A stretch of 64,000 nt of DNA from Streptomyces sp. GS7. Its GTDB lineage: Bacteria > Actinomycetota > Actinomycetes > Streptomycetales > Streptomycetaceae. Within the stretch, counting starts at the first letter, position 1, and the number at the start of each line of letters is the position of its first letter. The stretch lies in NCBI RefSeq assembly GCF_009834125.1, contig NZ_CP047146.1, forward strand, positions 372,001 to 436,000, in the 5' to 3' direction. Under the pieces are notes generated by a model. The model worked only from the letters and a program-made list of their open reading frames with translations, was not told the origin of the DNA and did no database searches. Shown piece after piece: positions 49,696 through 58,817 of the stretch. A program made the translations under genes and the position numbers.

Positions 49696-51759
49696 ATGGA
49701 GCCGCTGGCAGGGGAAGATCCACGGGTCCTGGGCGGATACCGGTTGCTCGGCCGGCTCGGCGCGGGCGGCATGGGGCGGGTCTATCTGGGGCGCAGCGCG
49801 GGCGGCCGGACCGTCGCGGTCAAGGTCGTGCACGCGCAGTTCGCCGCCGACGAGCAGTTCCGGGCGCGCTTCCGGCGGGAGATCGAGTCGGCCCGGCGGG
49901 TGGGCGCCGCCTGGACCGCGCCCGTACTGGACGCCGATCCGGACGCCTCCGTTCCGTGGATCGCCACCGGTTACGCGGCGGGCCCCTCACTGGCACAGGC
50001 GGTCGGCGCGTTCGGGCCGCTGGCCGAGCACTCCGTACGCGCCCTGGGCGCCGGACTGGCCGAGGCGCTGACCGCGGTGCACGCCCTCGGGCTCGTCCAC
50101 CGCGACGTCAAACCCTCCAACGTCCTGCTGACCCTGGACGGGCCGCTGCTGATCGACTTCGGCATCGCCCGCGCGACGGACGGCACCGCCTCCCTGACGG
50201 CCACCGGGGTGTCGGTCGGGTCACCGGGCTACATGGCGCCCGAGCAGATCCTGGGCAAGGGCGCGACGGGCGCCGCCGACGTCTTCTCACTGGGGGCGGT
50301 ACTGGCCTTCGCGGCCACCGGCGTCCCCCCGTTCCCCGGGGACTCGTCCGCCTCCCTGCTCTACAAGGTAGTGCACGAGGAACCGGAACTGGGACCCCAA
50401 CTAGACGGTGAACTACGGGAATTGGTGGCCGGCTGCCTCGCCAAGGACCCGGCGCGGCGGCCCGCCCCCGAGGGGGTCGCGGCCCGGCTCGCGGGGGACC
50501 GGATCGGTGGCGCGGCCGGGCTGGTGCGCGACGGCTGGCTGCCCGCACCCGTTGTCGAGCAGGTCAGCCGGCAGGCGGTGGAACTGCTGAACCTTGAGGT
50601 GGAGCAGCGGGAGCAGGGGGAGGTTCGGGAACACCAGGAGGATCGGGAAGAGCGGGCGGGGGCTCCCGGGGCGGCGGGGACGGCGGGGACGGCGGGGGTG
50701 CCGAGCGGGACGTTCGGGCCGCCGGATCCGTCGTACGGGGCGGTGTCCGGGCTGATCCCCTTCGACGCACCGGTACAGGTCGAGGCCGAGGCCCCCGCGG
50801 ACCGGCCCGGCGGCCTCGGCACGCCGCTCCCGCGCCCGACCCCGGCCGCCCCACCCTCCGTACCGCTCACGCCCACGCCTCCCTCCGCGCCTCCCTCCAC
50901 GTCTTCGTCCACGCCTCCGTCCGTGGCACCGCCGGAGACCGCCTGGCCGTCCGCCGGCGCGCCACCGGCGACTCCGCACGCCTCCGGTGCCACCGACATC
51001 GGCGGTGCTGCCGACCGCGCGGATCCCTCCGGCGCTGCCGCCGTCGCGAGCACCTCTGATGCCGCCGCCGTCCCGAGTGCGCCCGATGCCGCCGCCGTCG
51101 CCGATCTGCCGACCGGGCCCCCGTCGCCGTCCCCGTTCCCGTCGTCGCCGTCCGCCCCCAAGGAGCGGCGGATCGCGCTCGCCGGTGCCGTCGGCGGCAG
51201 GGACCGGCCGCGGCGGGTGAGCTGCACGCTGGTGCTCTCGGTGGCCGGCGCACTGGCCGCCGCGACGACCGCCGGGTTCGTCTTCACGCTGATGAGGAAC
51301 GGCGGCGGCAACGGCGCCACCGCCACCCAGCCGCCCTCCGGGCACACCGCGTCGGCACAGCCCTCCGAGCCGGCCCAAGGAACCGGCCAAGGAACCGGCG
51401 AAGCGGTCGGCGACGTCCCGCACTCCTTCCTCGGCACCTGGAGCGGCGGCATCACGATGGCCAACGGCATCCCCAACGGCTCCATGACCAGCGTCATCAA
51501 GGCCGGCCACCAAGGGGAGTTCGTGGTCCGTACGACCTATGACGCGCTGCTGGTGCGCTGCCGGGCGAAGGCGAAACTGCTCTCGGCCACCGATACCGAA
51601 CTGGTGCTCCAGGAGAGCTCGGACGGCACACAGGGGCCGGGCTGCACGGGCAACACGTCCACGGTGACGTACACCCTCGGCAAGGACGGCGCGCTCACCT
51701 TCACCTCCGACGACAAGCGGGGCGGCACCCCGAAGGCGACGTTGGAGAAGAGCGGCTGA
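49696..51759 (+). CDS. Receptor-type serine/threonine protein kinase
   Basis: A 687-residue Hanks-type kinase. Kinase domain at 15-280: Gly loop LGAGGMGRVYLG, Lys43 in VAVKVV, HRDVKPSN (H135-N142), DFGIAR (D154) and GSPGYMAPEQ. A long Pro/Ala/Ser linker follows, with Glu/Gln/Arg-rich helix (290-320), then one membrane segment near 516-535 (VLSVAGALAAATTAGFVF). The extracellular domain of about 130 residues reads SFLGTWSGGITMANGIPNGS and has two Cys (VRCRAK, GPGCTG). There are no PASTA repeats. The ligand is unknown. It lies between mqnA and mqnC. Confidence 0.93.
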   Translation: MEPLAGEDPRVLGGYRLLGRLGAGGMGRVYLGRSAGGRTVAVKVVHAQFAADEQFRARFRREIESARRVGAAWTAPVLDADPDASVPWIATGYAAGPSLAQAVGAFGPLAEHSVRALGAGLAEALTAVHALGLVHRDVKPSNVLLTLDGPLLIDFGIARATDGTASLTATGVSVGSPGYMAPEQILGKGATGAADVFSLGAVLAFAATGVPPFPGDSSASLLYKVVHEEPELGPQLDGELRELVAGCLAKDPARRPAPEGVAARLAGDRIGGAAGLVRDGWLPAPVVEQVSRQAVELLNLEVEQREQGEVREHQEDREERAGAPGAAGTAGTAGVPSGTFGPPDPSYGAVSGLIPFDAPVQVEAEAPADRPGGLGTPLPRPTPAAPPSVPLTPTPPSAPPSTSSSTPPSVAPPETAWPSAGAPPATPHASGATDIGGAADRADPSGAAAVASTSDAAAVPSAPDAAAVADLPTGPPSPSPFPSSPSAPKERRIALAGAVGGRDRPRRVSCTLVLSVAGALAAATTAGFVFTLMRNGGGNGATATQPPSGHTASAQPSEPAQGTGQGTGEAVGDVPHSFLGTWSGGITMANGIPNGSMTSVIKAGHQGEFVVRTTYDALLVRCRAKAKLLSATDTELVLQESSDGTQGPGCTGNTSTVTYTLGKDGALTFTSDDKRGGTPKATLEKSG

Positions 51760-51989
51760 GGCGGTGGCGCGGGCCGGCCGGCGCGTGGGCGCGGGGTGTC
51801 CGAGGCCGTGGCGCGGGGTGTCGGAGGCCGTGCCGCGGGGCGGCCGGGAGGGGGCTCCCGGCCGCCCCCGAGTCTGTCGGCCCCCTGGCGTACGCTGGTT
51901 CAGTCCTTGAGTACGGAGCGCCCCACTCACCGCGCTCACCGTGCCCAGTGTCTGTCCGCTGTCTGTCCGCCTCCGAAAGGGACGCCCCG

Positions 51990-53189
51990 GTGACCGAGAA
52001 CGCCGACCTCCAGTCCGTACTCGACCGCGCCGCACAGGGCGGCCGTATCACGCCGGAGGAGGCGCTCGACCTCTACCGCTCCGCGCCGCTGCACGCGCTG
52101 GGCCAGGCCGCCGACGCCGTACGCCGCCGCCGCTACGCCGGCACCGAGCACATCGCGACGTACATCATCGAGCGCAACATCAACTACACCAACGTCTGCG
52201 TGACGGCCTGCAAGTTCTGCGCGTTCTACGCCGCCCCCAAGGACACCGCCAAGGGCTGGACCCGCGATCTCGACGACATCCTGCGCCGCTGCGCGGAGAC
52301 CGTCGAACTGGGCGGCACCCAGATCATGTTCCAGGGCGGCCACCACCCGGACTACGGCGTCGAGTACTACGAAGAGCACTTCTCGGCCATCAGGAAGGCG
52401 TTCCCGCAGCTGGTCATCCACTCCCTCGGCGCCTCCGAGGTCGAGCACATGGCGCGGATCTCCAAGGTCTCCGTCGAGGAGGCCATCTCCCGGATCCACG
52501 CCGCGGGCCTCGACTCCTTCGCCGGCGCCGGCGCCGAACTCCTCCCCGCCCGCCCCCGCAAGGCCATCGCGCCGCTCAAGGAGTCCGGTGAGCGCTGGCT
52601 GGAGATCATGGAGACGGCGCACAAGCTGGGCGTCGAGTCCACCTCCACCATGCTGATGGGCACCGGCGAGACCAACGCCGAGCGCATCGAGCACCTGCGG
52701 ATGATCCGCGACGTCCAGGACCGTACGGGCGGCTTCCGCGCCTTCATCCCGTACACCTACCAGCCGGAGAACAACCACCTGAAGGGCCAGACGCAGGCCA
52801 CCCTCTTCGAGTACCTGCGCATGATCGCCATCGCCCGGATCTTCCTCGACAACGTCGCGCACATCCAGGGCTCGTGGCTGACCACCGGCAAGGAGATCGG
52901 CCAGCTGTCGCTGCACTACGGCGCGGACGACCTCGGCTCGATCATGCTGGAGGAGAACGTCGTCTCCTCGGCCGGCGCCAAGCACCGCTCCAACCGCCTG
53001 GAGATCATCGACCTGATCCGCAAGGCGGACCGGGTCCCGGCCCAGCGCGCGACCACGTACGAGCACCTGGTCGTCCACGACGACCCGGCCAACGACCCGG
53101 TGGACGACCGCGTCGTCTCGCACCTCTCGTCCACGGCCATCGAGGGCGGCACCGCCCACCCCGAACTGAAGCTGATCGAGACCAACTGA
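51990..53189 (+). CDS. mqnC: Cyclic dehypoxanthinyl futalosine synthase MqnC
   Basis: Radical SAM enzyme that cyclises dehypoxanthinyl futalosine. The cluster cysteines C70, C74 and C77 are in NVCVTACKFCAFYAAPKD. They fall at the same residue numbers as in MqnE, its distant relative in this window. The 399-residue protein has MFQGGHHPDYGVEYYE and STMLMGTGETNAERIEHLRM. The start is GTG 51990 behind AAAGGGA. The chain MqnA, MqnE, (MqnB, elsewhere), MqnC, (MqnD, elsewhere) can be followed through the window. Confidence 0.95.
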   Translation: MTENADLQSVLDRAAQGGRITPEEALDLYRSAPLHALGQAADAVRRRRYAGTEHIATYIIERNINYTNVCVTACKFCAFYAAPKDTAKGWTRDLDDILRRCAETVELGGTQIMFQGGHHPDYGVEYYEEHFSAIRKAFPQLVIHSLGASEVEHMARISKVSVEEAISRIHAAGLDSFAGAGAELLPARPRKAIAPLKESGERWLEIMETAHKLGVESTSTMLMGTGETNAERIEHLRMIRDVQDRTGGFRAFIPYTYQPENNHLKGQTQATLFEYLRMIAIARIFLDNVAHIQGSWLTTGKEIGQLSLHYGADDLGSIMLEENVVSSAGAKHRSNRLEIIDLIRKADRVPAQRATTYEHLVVHDDPANDPVDDRVVSHLSSTAIEGGTAHPELKLIETN

Positions 53190-53385
53190 CCCCCGCGAAC
53201 AACCGGTCCCAGTAGCCGACTGAACCCCGTGACCAACCGGTCCCGGCAACCGGCCGAACCCCGTAACCCACTGGGCCCCGCAGTAGAGGCGAGCCGACCG
53301 TGACCGACCCCGAGCCGACGCGACGCCGGCCTTGCCGCCGGCGTGAGGCCCGGCCATCGGGCGCGCACCGCACGGCGCCGATCCG

Positions 53386-53450
53386 CCTCCGCACGCTCCC
53401 CCGCTTCTCTACGCTCCCCCGCCTCCACACGCTCCCCCGCCTCCACATGC
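53386..53450. repeat. 18-bp tandem repeat, about 3.5 units
   Basis: Units of 18 bp such as CCTCCACACGCTCCCCCG start at 53386, 53404 and 53422, with a decayed fourth at 53440. The array lies between mqnC and the next gene, 29 bp before its start. Confidence 0.75.
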
Positions 53451-53478
53451 CTCTCCCGAACCAACCGCTGGACCAAGG

Positions 53479-54069
53479 GTGTTGACGCTCCACCGGGTGC
53501 GCGCCGTCCGGTTCGCCGAGGGCGGCGAACCGGCCCCCGGGCACGCGGTCGTCGTAGACGGCGCCCGGCTGGCCGCCATCGGCCCGTACGAGGAACTGCT
53601 GGCGGCCTACGGCATGGGGGTCCCCCCTGCTCAAGCGAAGCCGGGAGCTTGGGGGAGGGCACGGGTCCGGGAGTGGGACGGCGTACTCACCCCGGGCCGC
53701 CACGAACCGGACGGCGCCGCCTTCCTGGAGGCGACCTACCACCCCGACCCGCGCGAGGCCGCCGAACTCGGCAGCGAGCCGCTGACCGGGGCCGCGTTGG
53801 CCGCACTCGACATGCCGGAGACCCGCTGGGGAGCCAGCGCCCGCCGCGGCCTGCAACGCCTGCTGGCGACCGGAACCACCTCGCTGACCGGCCCGTTCGC
53901 CCGGCCCGCGGTACGCACGGCCGTCCGGCGATCCGGCATCGAAGAGCTGCCCGGCCCCCGCCCGCTCCCCCTGGCCGCCGGGGGCCCGGCCAACTTCGCA
54001 ATCTTCGCCCCGGACGGCACCTGCCTCGCCACGGTCATCGCCGGCCGCCTCGTCCACCGCCGCCGCTGA
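53479..54069 (+). CDS. Imidazolonepropionase-like composite domain protein
   Basis: A 196-residue protein that resembles only the non-catalytic beta domain of amidohydrolases such as imidazolonepropionase: LTLHRVRAVRFAEGGEPAPG, HAVVVDGARLAAIGPYEELL at the N-terminus and FAIFAPDGTCLATVIAGRLV at the end. The metal-binding TIM-barrel motifs are absent. Relatives often follow mqnC in Streptomyces, so a link to menaquinone synthesis is possible but unproven. A 51-bp palindromic element is inserted in frame after codon 44 (listed separately). Start GTG 53479 or the next TTG. Confidence 0.7.
   Translation: MLTLHRVRAVRFAEGGEPAPGHAVVVDGARLAAIGPYEELLAAYGMGVPPAQAKPGAWGRARVREWDGVLTPGRHEPDGAAFLEATYHPDPREAAELGSEPLTGAALAALDMPETRWGASARRGLQRLLATGTTSLTGPFARPAVRTAVRRSGIEELPGPRPLPLAAGGPANFAIFAPDGTCLATVIAGRLVHRRR
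53611..53661. repeat. Streptomyces-type palindromic element inside a gene
   Basis: The stretch starts GGCATGGGGGTCCCCCCTGC, continues TCAAGCGAAGCCGGGAGC and ends TTGGGGGAGGGCA. It resembles the short imperfect palindrome seen in many copies in Streptomyces genomes (GGGGGTCCCCCC...TGGGGGAGGGCAC). Here it has 51 bp and adds 17 residues (GMGVPPAQAKPGAWGRA) without breaking the frame. Confidence 0.7.
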
Positions 54070-54755
54070 CCCCGCGTCACGGAGCCCCGGCACAAAGCCA
54101 CCACCCACCACCGTCACAGAGTGTAATAATGGAAGGAACTAGTCACTCTACGTAATCGTTGCCGGGATATGAGGAGGCGGCGAGCGCGGCCACGGTGCCG
54201 AGTGGGCGGCAAGTGTGCGGAGGTGGGCGTGAGGGGTGCAGGGGCAGGCGTCAGGGGTGCAGGGGTAGGCGCCAAGGGTGGGTGCCAAGGGTGGGTGCGG
54301 GGCCGTGATCGGACATTTGGGCGTTAGGGATCCATTAGCTCCGACTTGCCGCCCGTCAGGGCGGCGTCAAGGGAAGCGGAGCGAGGGGTTCAGCCCTGCA
54401 AGATCGTGAGCGCGGGGACGGCCGGACCGGCCGCTCACGATGCGCTACGCACCGCTGGACCGCCCGGATGTTCAGAGGGGGGCATACGGCCGTCCCCGAC
54501 CAGCCCCAGGCCAGCAGCGGGCGCGCGGTTCGGCCGTCCCCTGCTGACCGATCGCCGGACGGCCGCGCTCTGGCTTCTGGCCGAATGTCCCCTGGCCGAA
54601 CGTCCTCTGACCTCTGGCCGAACGTCCTCTGGCCGCCCTCTGGCCGGCCGCCCTCTGGCCGACTGTCCACCAGGCGGGTCGCGAGCGCGGTGGGGTCCGG
54701 GTGCTGTGTGCCGCCCGGTGCGGGCGGCGGTCGTCGCACGGTGGACAATGGCCGG
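54070..54755. other. Long gene-free stretch with repeats and a hairpin
   Basis: 686 bp without a convincing gene. An A/T-rich island (GTGTAATAATGGAAGGAACT near 54121-54140, then AGTCACTCTACG) stands out and has AGAGTG/CACTCT arms. Direct repeats of GGTGCAGGGG and CAAGGGTGGGTGC type occur at 54230-54300. An inverted repeat ATCGTGAGCG/CGCTCACGAT with inner GGCCGG/CCGGCC spans 54403-54441. From 54566 to 54668 the unit CTCTGGCCGAACGTC recurs about six times. The menG promoter must be near the 3' end. Confidence 0.5.
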
Positions 54756-55454
54756 GTGACCCGAGCATCCCTGGACAAGCAGCCGCACGAAGTCGCCGCG
54801 ATGTTCGACGACGTGGCGGCACGGTACGACATCACCAACGACGTGCTCTCCCTGGGGCAGGCGCGGCTGTGGCGCAAGGAGGTGGACCGCGCGGTGGCCG
54901 CTCGCCCGGCCGAGCGGGTGCTCGACCTCGCGGCCGGTACCGGCACCTCCTCGCTGCCGTTCGCGGCTAGCGGCGCGTACGTCGTGCCGTGCGACTTCTC
55001 CGTCGGGATGCTGGCCGAGGGCAAGAAGCGGCACCCGTGGCTGCCGTTCGCCGCGGGGGACGGGACGCGGCTGCCGTTTGCGGACGGTGTGTTCGACGCC
55101 GTCACGATCTCCTTCGGGCTGCGCAACATCCAGGACACCGACGTGGCGCTGGCCGAGCTGTACCGCGTGACCAAGCCCGGTGGGCGGGTGGTGATCTGTG
55201 AGTTCAGCGAGCCGACGTGGGCGCCGTTCCGGACCGTGTACACCGAGTACCTGATGCGGGCGCTGCCGCCGGTGGCCCGGGCGGTCAGCAGCAACCCGGA
55301 CGCCTATGTCTATCTCGCGGAGTCCATCCGCACCTGGCCCAACCAGCCCGAACTTGCCGCGCGGCTCCAGGCGGTGGGCTGGACCAAGGTCGCCTGGCGC
55401 AATCTGACCGGTGGCGTCGTGGCGCTCCATCGGGGGACGAAGCCCGCCGACTGA
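54756..55454 (+). CDS. menG: Demethylmenaquinone methyltransferase
   Basis: SAM-dependent C-methylation of demethylmenaquinone, the last step of menaquinone synthesis. The 232-residue protein belongs to the UbiE/MenG family: [20 protein letters not shown], the SAM motif [36 protein letters not shown] and [16 protein letters not shown]. The start is GTG 54756 with only a poor ribosome-binding site. The family is shared by classical and futalosine routes. Confidence 0.94.
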   Translation: MTRASLDKQPHEVAAMFDDVAARYDITNDVLSLGQARLWRKEVDRAVAARPAERVLDLAAGTGTSSLPFAASGAYVVPCDFSVGMLAEGKKRHPWLPFAAGDGTRLPFADGVFDAVTISFGLRNIQDTDVALAELYRVTKPGGRVVICEFSEPTWAPFRTVYTEYLMRALPPVARAVSSNPDAYVYLAESIRTWPNQPELAARLQAVGWTKVAWRNLTGGVVALHRGTKPAD

Positions 55455-55664
55455 TCCGCCGGCCGGCGCGTCAACGTACGGATTGTGCCGTCAACATACG
55501 GATTGTGCCGTCAGTCGACGTGCCGGCCGTCAGCCGACGTACCGATTGTTCCGGCAAGTGTCGATGTGTCGTCGATGTTCCGGTGTGTTGGTGTGTTGGT
55601 GTGTCGGTGTGTCGATGCGTCGCCAACGGGCCGATGTGCCGGAGTGTCATCGCGCCACCATGGA
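55455..55664. repeat. Degenerate short repeats after menG
   Basis: GTCAACGTACGGATTGTGCC at 55471 is followed by a near copy at 55491 and two more distant ones to about 55553. Then come GTGTGTTG-type 8-bp units from about 55577 to 55620. No gene. Confidence 0.6.
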
Positions 55665-55716
55665 GAGGCCCGCTCGCGTTCGTACCGGAGGTACGTGACG
55701 AGCGGGCCTCGGTTTT
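55665..55716. terminator. Bidirectional terminator between menG and the carboxypeptidase
   Basis: GAGGCCCGCTCG (55665-55676) pairs with CGAGCGGGCCTC (55699-55710), with inner CGTACC/GGTACG, then GGTTTT. It lies between convergent genes. Confidence 0.85.
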
Positions 55717-55807
55717 GAGTTGTCCGGGCTACCGGGAGTCCCCCGGAGCCCTGTATGTCACGACCCCCGGGAGTCGGGTTCCCTCAGGACTCCCGGGAGC
55801 CTGGGGG

Positions 55808-56710
55808 TTACTTCTTGAACGCGTAGTCCATCAGCTTCTTCGCGTCCGCGGTGCGGGTGTCGATCGAGGACGAGGCGAGGACCGTGCCGATGACCGTCTT
55901 GCCGCCGCGGGTGGCGGCGAACACCAGGCAGTACTTGGCCTCCGGGCCCGAGCCGGTCTTGACGCCGATGGTGCCCTTGTAGCTGCTGAGCAGGTTGTTC
56001 GTGTTGGTCCACGACATGTAGCGGTAGCCGCCGCTCTGCGTCGTGACCTTCTGCTTGGTCGACTTGGTGCCGACGACGGTGCGGAACGTGGAGAACTTCA
56101 TCGCGCTGCTGGCGATCTTGGTCAGATCGCGCGGCGTCGAGTAGTTCTTGCCACGCCCTATGCCGTCGAACGAGTCGAAGTGGGTGTTCTTCAACCCCAG
56201 GCTCTTGGCGGTGGCGTTCATCTGGCCGATGAACGACGTCACCCGGGCCTCCCGGGTCGAGCCGCTGCCGAACTTGTCGGCCAGCGCGTACGCGGCGTCG
56301 CAGCCGGACGGGAGCATCAGCCCGTAGAGGAGCTGACGGACCGTCACCTTGTCGCCGACGATCAGGTGCGCCGACGAGGCCCAGTTGTTGTTGACGATGT
56401 AGTCGCTGTACGCCTTCTGGATCGTGACCTTCGAATCCAGGTCGAGGTTCTTCTGCGCGAGCACCACCCGGGCCGTCATGATCTTGGTGGTGGACCCCGT
56501 GGCGCGCCGGGTGTCCGCAGTCTTGCTGAAGAGGGTCGCCCCGGTGCCGTTGTTCATCACGAAGCCGCCGGGGGCGTTGATCGTGGGCGTCGGGAGGGCG
56601 GCGGCCTGTGCCGGGGAGGTGAACGCCCCGGCGGTCAGGACGGCTCCGGCGGTGATGGCGACCGCGGAAGCGCGACGAATGCCCTTAATGCCTTTGATGC
56701 CGATTTTCAA
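55808..56710 (-). CDS. D-alanyl-D-alanine carboxypeptidase (penicillin-binding protein)
   Basis: A 300-residue secreted serine peptidase (S11 family) that trims the peptide side chains of peptidoglycan. The signal peptide ends at AQAA (residue 37). SxxK is S73-T-T-K76 in GSTTKIMTARVVL, and KTG is in IGVKTGSGPEAKYC. The middle SxN motif reads S135-G-C137 in MLPSGCDAAYALADKFG, so Asn is replaced by Cys. There is no C-terminal membrane helix, so it is probably released or wall-bound. The start codon is TTG 56710 with GGAG 9 bp upstream. Confidence 0.92.
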   Translation of the reverse strand: MKIGIKGIKGIRRASAVAITAGAVLTAGAFTSPAQAAALPTPTINAPGGFVMNNGTGATLFSKTADTRRATGSTTKIMTARVVLAQKNLDLDSKVTIQKAYSDYIVNNNWASSAHLIVGDKVTVRQLLYGLMLPSGCDAAYALADKFGSGSTREARVTSFIGQMNATAKSLGLKNTHFDSFDGIGRGKNYSTPRDLTKIASSAMKFSTFRTVVGTKSTKQKVTTQSGGYRYMSWTNTNNLLSSYKGTIGVKTGSGPEAKYCLVFAATRGGKTVIGTVLASSSIDTRTADAKKLMDYAFKK

Positions 56711-57150
56711 AGTGAATGCTCCAAATACCCCTGCAGTGCGGTCACTTGAGAATGCCGCTTACTGGTGAGACGTGCGGGGCAGGGCAATGGATGCACGCGG
56801 CCGGGCGGTATTTCTCGCCGCCGTGCCGCCGCCTTGTCGCCGTGTTGGCCATGTTGGCTGTGGTGGCTGCGTTCGCCGTGTTCGCCGTGTTCGCCGGGTT
56901 ACGGCCTTTGCTCGTTCGGCCCCTGCTCGTTCGGCCACTGCCCCTGTGACTCCTGCTCGTTCGGGGACCGTCCGTTCTGCCCCTGCCGGTTCGGCGGCTG
57001 CACCGGCCGGGGCCGGCCACCGGTCCTGCCGGGCGCGGGCTTCATGGGGCAACCCTTCAGTCTCCGATCACCAAGGCCCCCATAGACTGCAGGTGCCCAG
57101 TGCCGGTCGGCACCCAGATATCCAGATATCGACTTCCGGGAGACAACGCC
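56711..57150. repeat. Gene-free stretch with short repeats
   Basis: 440 bp between divergent genes. TTCGCCGTG is repeated in tandem near 56873-56895, and CTGCTCGTTCGGCC-type units follow to 57000. Several frames are open, but their translations are low complexity. Both promoters must be inside. Confidence 0.55.
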
Positions 57151-57255
57151 GTGACCGAGTCCGAGTCCGCGTCGGTGACCGAGTCCGCGTCAGTGACCGA
57201 GTCCGAGTCCGCGTGCGCGTCCGTGACCGAGACCGTCACCGCGTCCGTGACCACG
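57151..57255 (+). repeat. Minisatellite inside the reductase start
   Basis: GTGACCGAGTCC is repeated with GAGTCCGCG additions at 57151, 57175, 57193, 57223 and 57247, giving VTESES, VTES, VTESES and VTETVT in the protein. Units differ by multiples of 3, so the frame is kept. Confidence 0.8.
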
Positions 57256-58530
57256 CCGCGATCGGAGCACAGCGCGGATGTGATCGTCGTCGGTGCCGGG
57301 CCGGCCGGCTCGGCCACCGCCTACCACCTCGCCAAGTCGGGCCTGGACGTCCTCCTGCTGGAGAAGACCGCGTTCCCGCGGGAGAAGGTCTGCGGCGACG
57401 GGCTCACCCCGCGCGCCACCAAGCAGCTGGTCGCGATGGGCATCGACATCTCCGAAGAGGCCGGCTGGCTCCGTAACAAGGGCCTGCGCATCATCGGCGG
57501 CGGCTCGCGGCTCCAGCTGGACTGGCCGGACCTCGCCTCCTTCCCGGACTACGGGCTGGTCCGCAAGCGCGACGACTTCGACGAGCAGTTGGCCCGGCAG
57601 GCGCAGAAGGCCGGTGCGCGGCTCTACGAGCGCTGCAACGTGGGCGCGCCGATCGTCGACGAGCTGACCGGCCACATCACCGGTGTGCACGCCAAGCTCG
57701 GGGAGGAGAAGGTCCCGGTCACCTTCCACGCGCCGATCGTGGTCGCCGCCGACGGCAACTCCACCCGGCTGTCGCTGGCGATGGGGCTGCACCGGCGCGA
57801 GGACCGGCCGATGGGCGTCGCGGTCCGTACGTACTTCACCTCGCCCCGGCACGACGACGACTACCTGGAGTCCTGGCTGGAGCTGTGGGACCGCCGCGGC
57901 GCCCAGGACCGGCTGCTGCCCGGGTACGGCTGGATCTTCGGCATGGGCGACGGCACCTCCAATGTGGGGCTGGGGGTGCTGAACACCTCCGCTTCCTTCA
58001 AGGAGTTGGACTGGCGGGAGGTCCTCAAGGCGTGGTGCGCCTCGATGCCGGCCGAGTGGGGCTACACCCCGGAGAACATGACCGGCCCGATCCGCGGCGC
58101 GGCCCTCCCGATGGCCTTCAACCGCCAGCCGCACTACACCAAGGGCCTGCTGCTGGTCGGTGACGCGGGCGGGCTGGTCAACCCGTTCAACGGGGAGGGC
58201 ATCGCGTACGCCATGGAGTCCGGCGCCATCGCCGCCGAGGTCATCGTGCAGGCGCAGGCCCGTGCCACGTACGCCCAGCGCGAGCTGGCGCTGCACCGCT
58301 ACCCGAAGGTCCTCAAGGACACCTACGGCGGCTACTACTCCCTCGGCCGCGCGTTCGTGAAGCTCATCGGCAACCCGAAGGTCATGCAGATCGCCACCCA
58401 GCGCGGTCTGACCCATCCGCTGCTGATGCGCTTCACGCTCAAGATGCTCGCCAACCTCACCGACCCGACGGGCGGCGACGCGATGGACCGGATCATCAAC
58501 GGGCTGAGCAAGGTCGCGCCGAAGGCGTGA
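57151..58530 (+). CDS. Geranylgeranyl reductase family flavoprotein
   Basis: A 459-residue FAD enzyme that reduces isoprenoid double bonds. FAD motif VVGAGPAGSATAYHLAKSGL (near residue 50), RKRDDFDEQLARQAQKAG and the second motif LLVGDAGGLVNPFNGEGIAY are all present. In mycobacteria a relative (MenJ) saturates one bond of the menaquinone tail; the position between menG and nuo supports the same role here. The first 35 residues are a Thr/Glu/Ser/Val repeat coded by tandem GTGACCGAGTCC units. The GTG at 57151 has GGGAGA at 8 bp. Any later GTG of the repeat could also start the protein. Confidence 0.9.
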   Translation: MTESESASVTESASVTESESACASVTETVTASVTTPRSEHSADVIVVGAGPAGSATAYHLAKSGLDVLLLEKTAFPREKVCGDGLTPRATKQLVAMGIDISEEAGWLRNKGLRIIGGGSRLQLDWPDLASFPDYGLVRKRDDFDEQLARQAQKAGARLYERCNVGAPIVDELTGHITGVHAKLGEEKVPVTFHAPIVVAADGNSTRLSLAMGLHRREDRPMGVAVRTYFTSPRHDDDYLESWLELWDRRGAQDRLLPGYGWIFGMGDGTSNVGLGVLNTSASFKELDWREVLKAWCASMPAEWGYTPENMTGPIRGAALPMAFNRQPHYTKGLLLVGDAGGLVNPFNGEGIAYAMESGAIAAEVIVQAQARATYAQRELALHRYPKVLKDTYGGYYSLGRAFVKLIGNPKVMQIATQRGLTHPLLMRFTLKMLANLTDPTGGDAMDRIINGLSKVAPKA

Positions 58531-58817
58531 CGTCTCGCGGGCGGCGGCTCGTCGCTCAGTGGACTCCCGGGCCGCGGCTCGCCGCCCAGTGGCTTCCCGG
58601 GCTGCGGCTCGCGAGCCTCAGCCCCCGGAGCGGCACCCGCTGAAACGCCTCCGACCAGGCGCGCCGCGGACCGCGGGCCGGTCCCGGAAAGCCCGCGGGC
58701 CGGTCCCCGGAAAAAAGGGGCCGGTCCGTCGTCACACTCCCCGTGCGGGATCCGTCAGTGCAGTGACGGTGAGAAGCCAGCAGGGCTCGCCGGATGGATT
58801 CCGTAAGGAGAGCAGTG

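Noticed and set aside
54070..54755. Short ORFs and a tRNA-like hairpin in the region before menG
   Set aside because: Open frames lack codon bias and starts; the ATCGTGAGCG/CGCTCACGAT hairpin does not form a cloverleaf with T-loop sequence.
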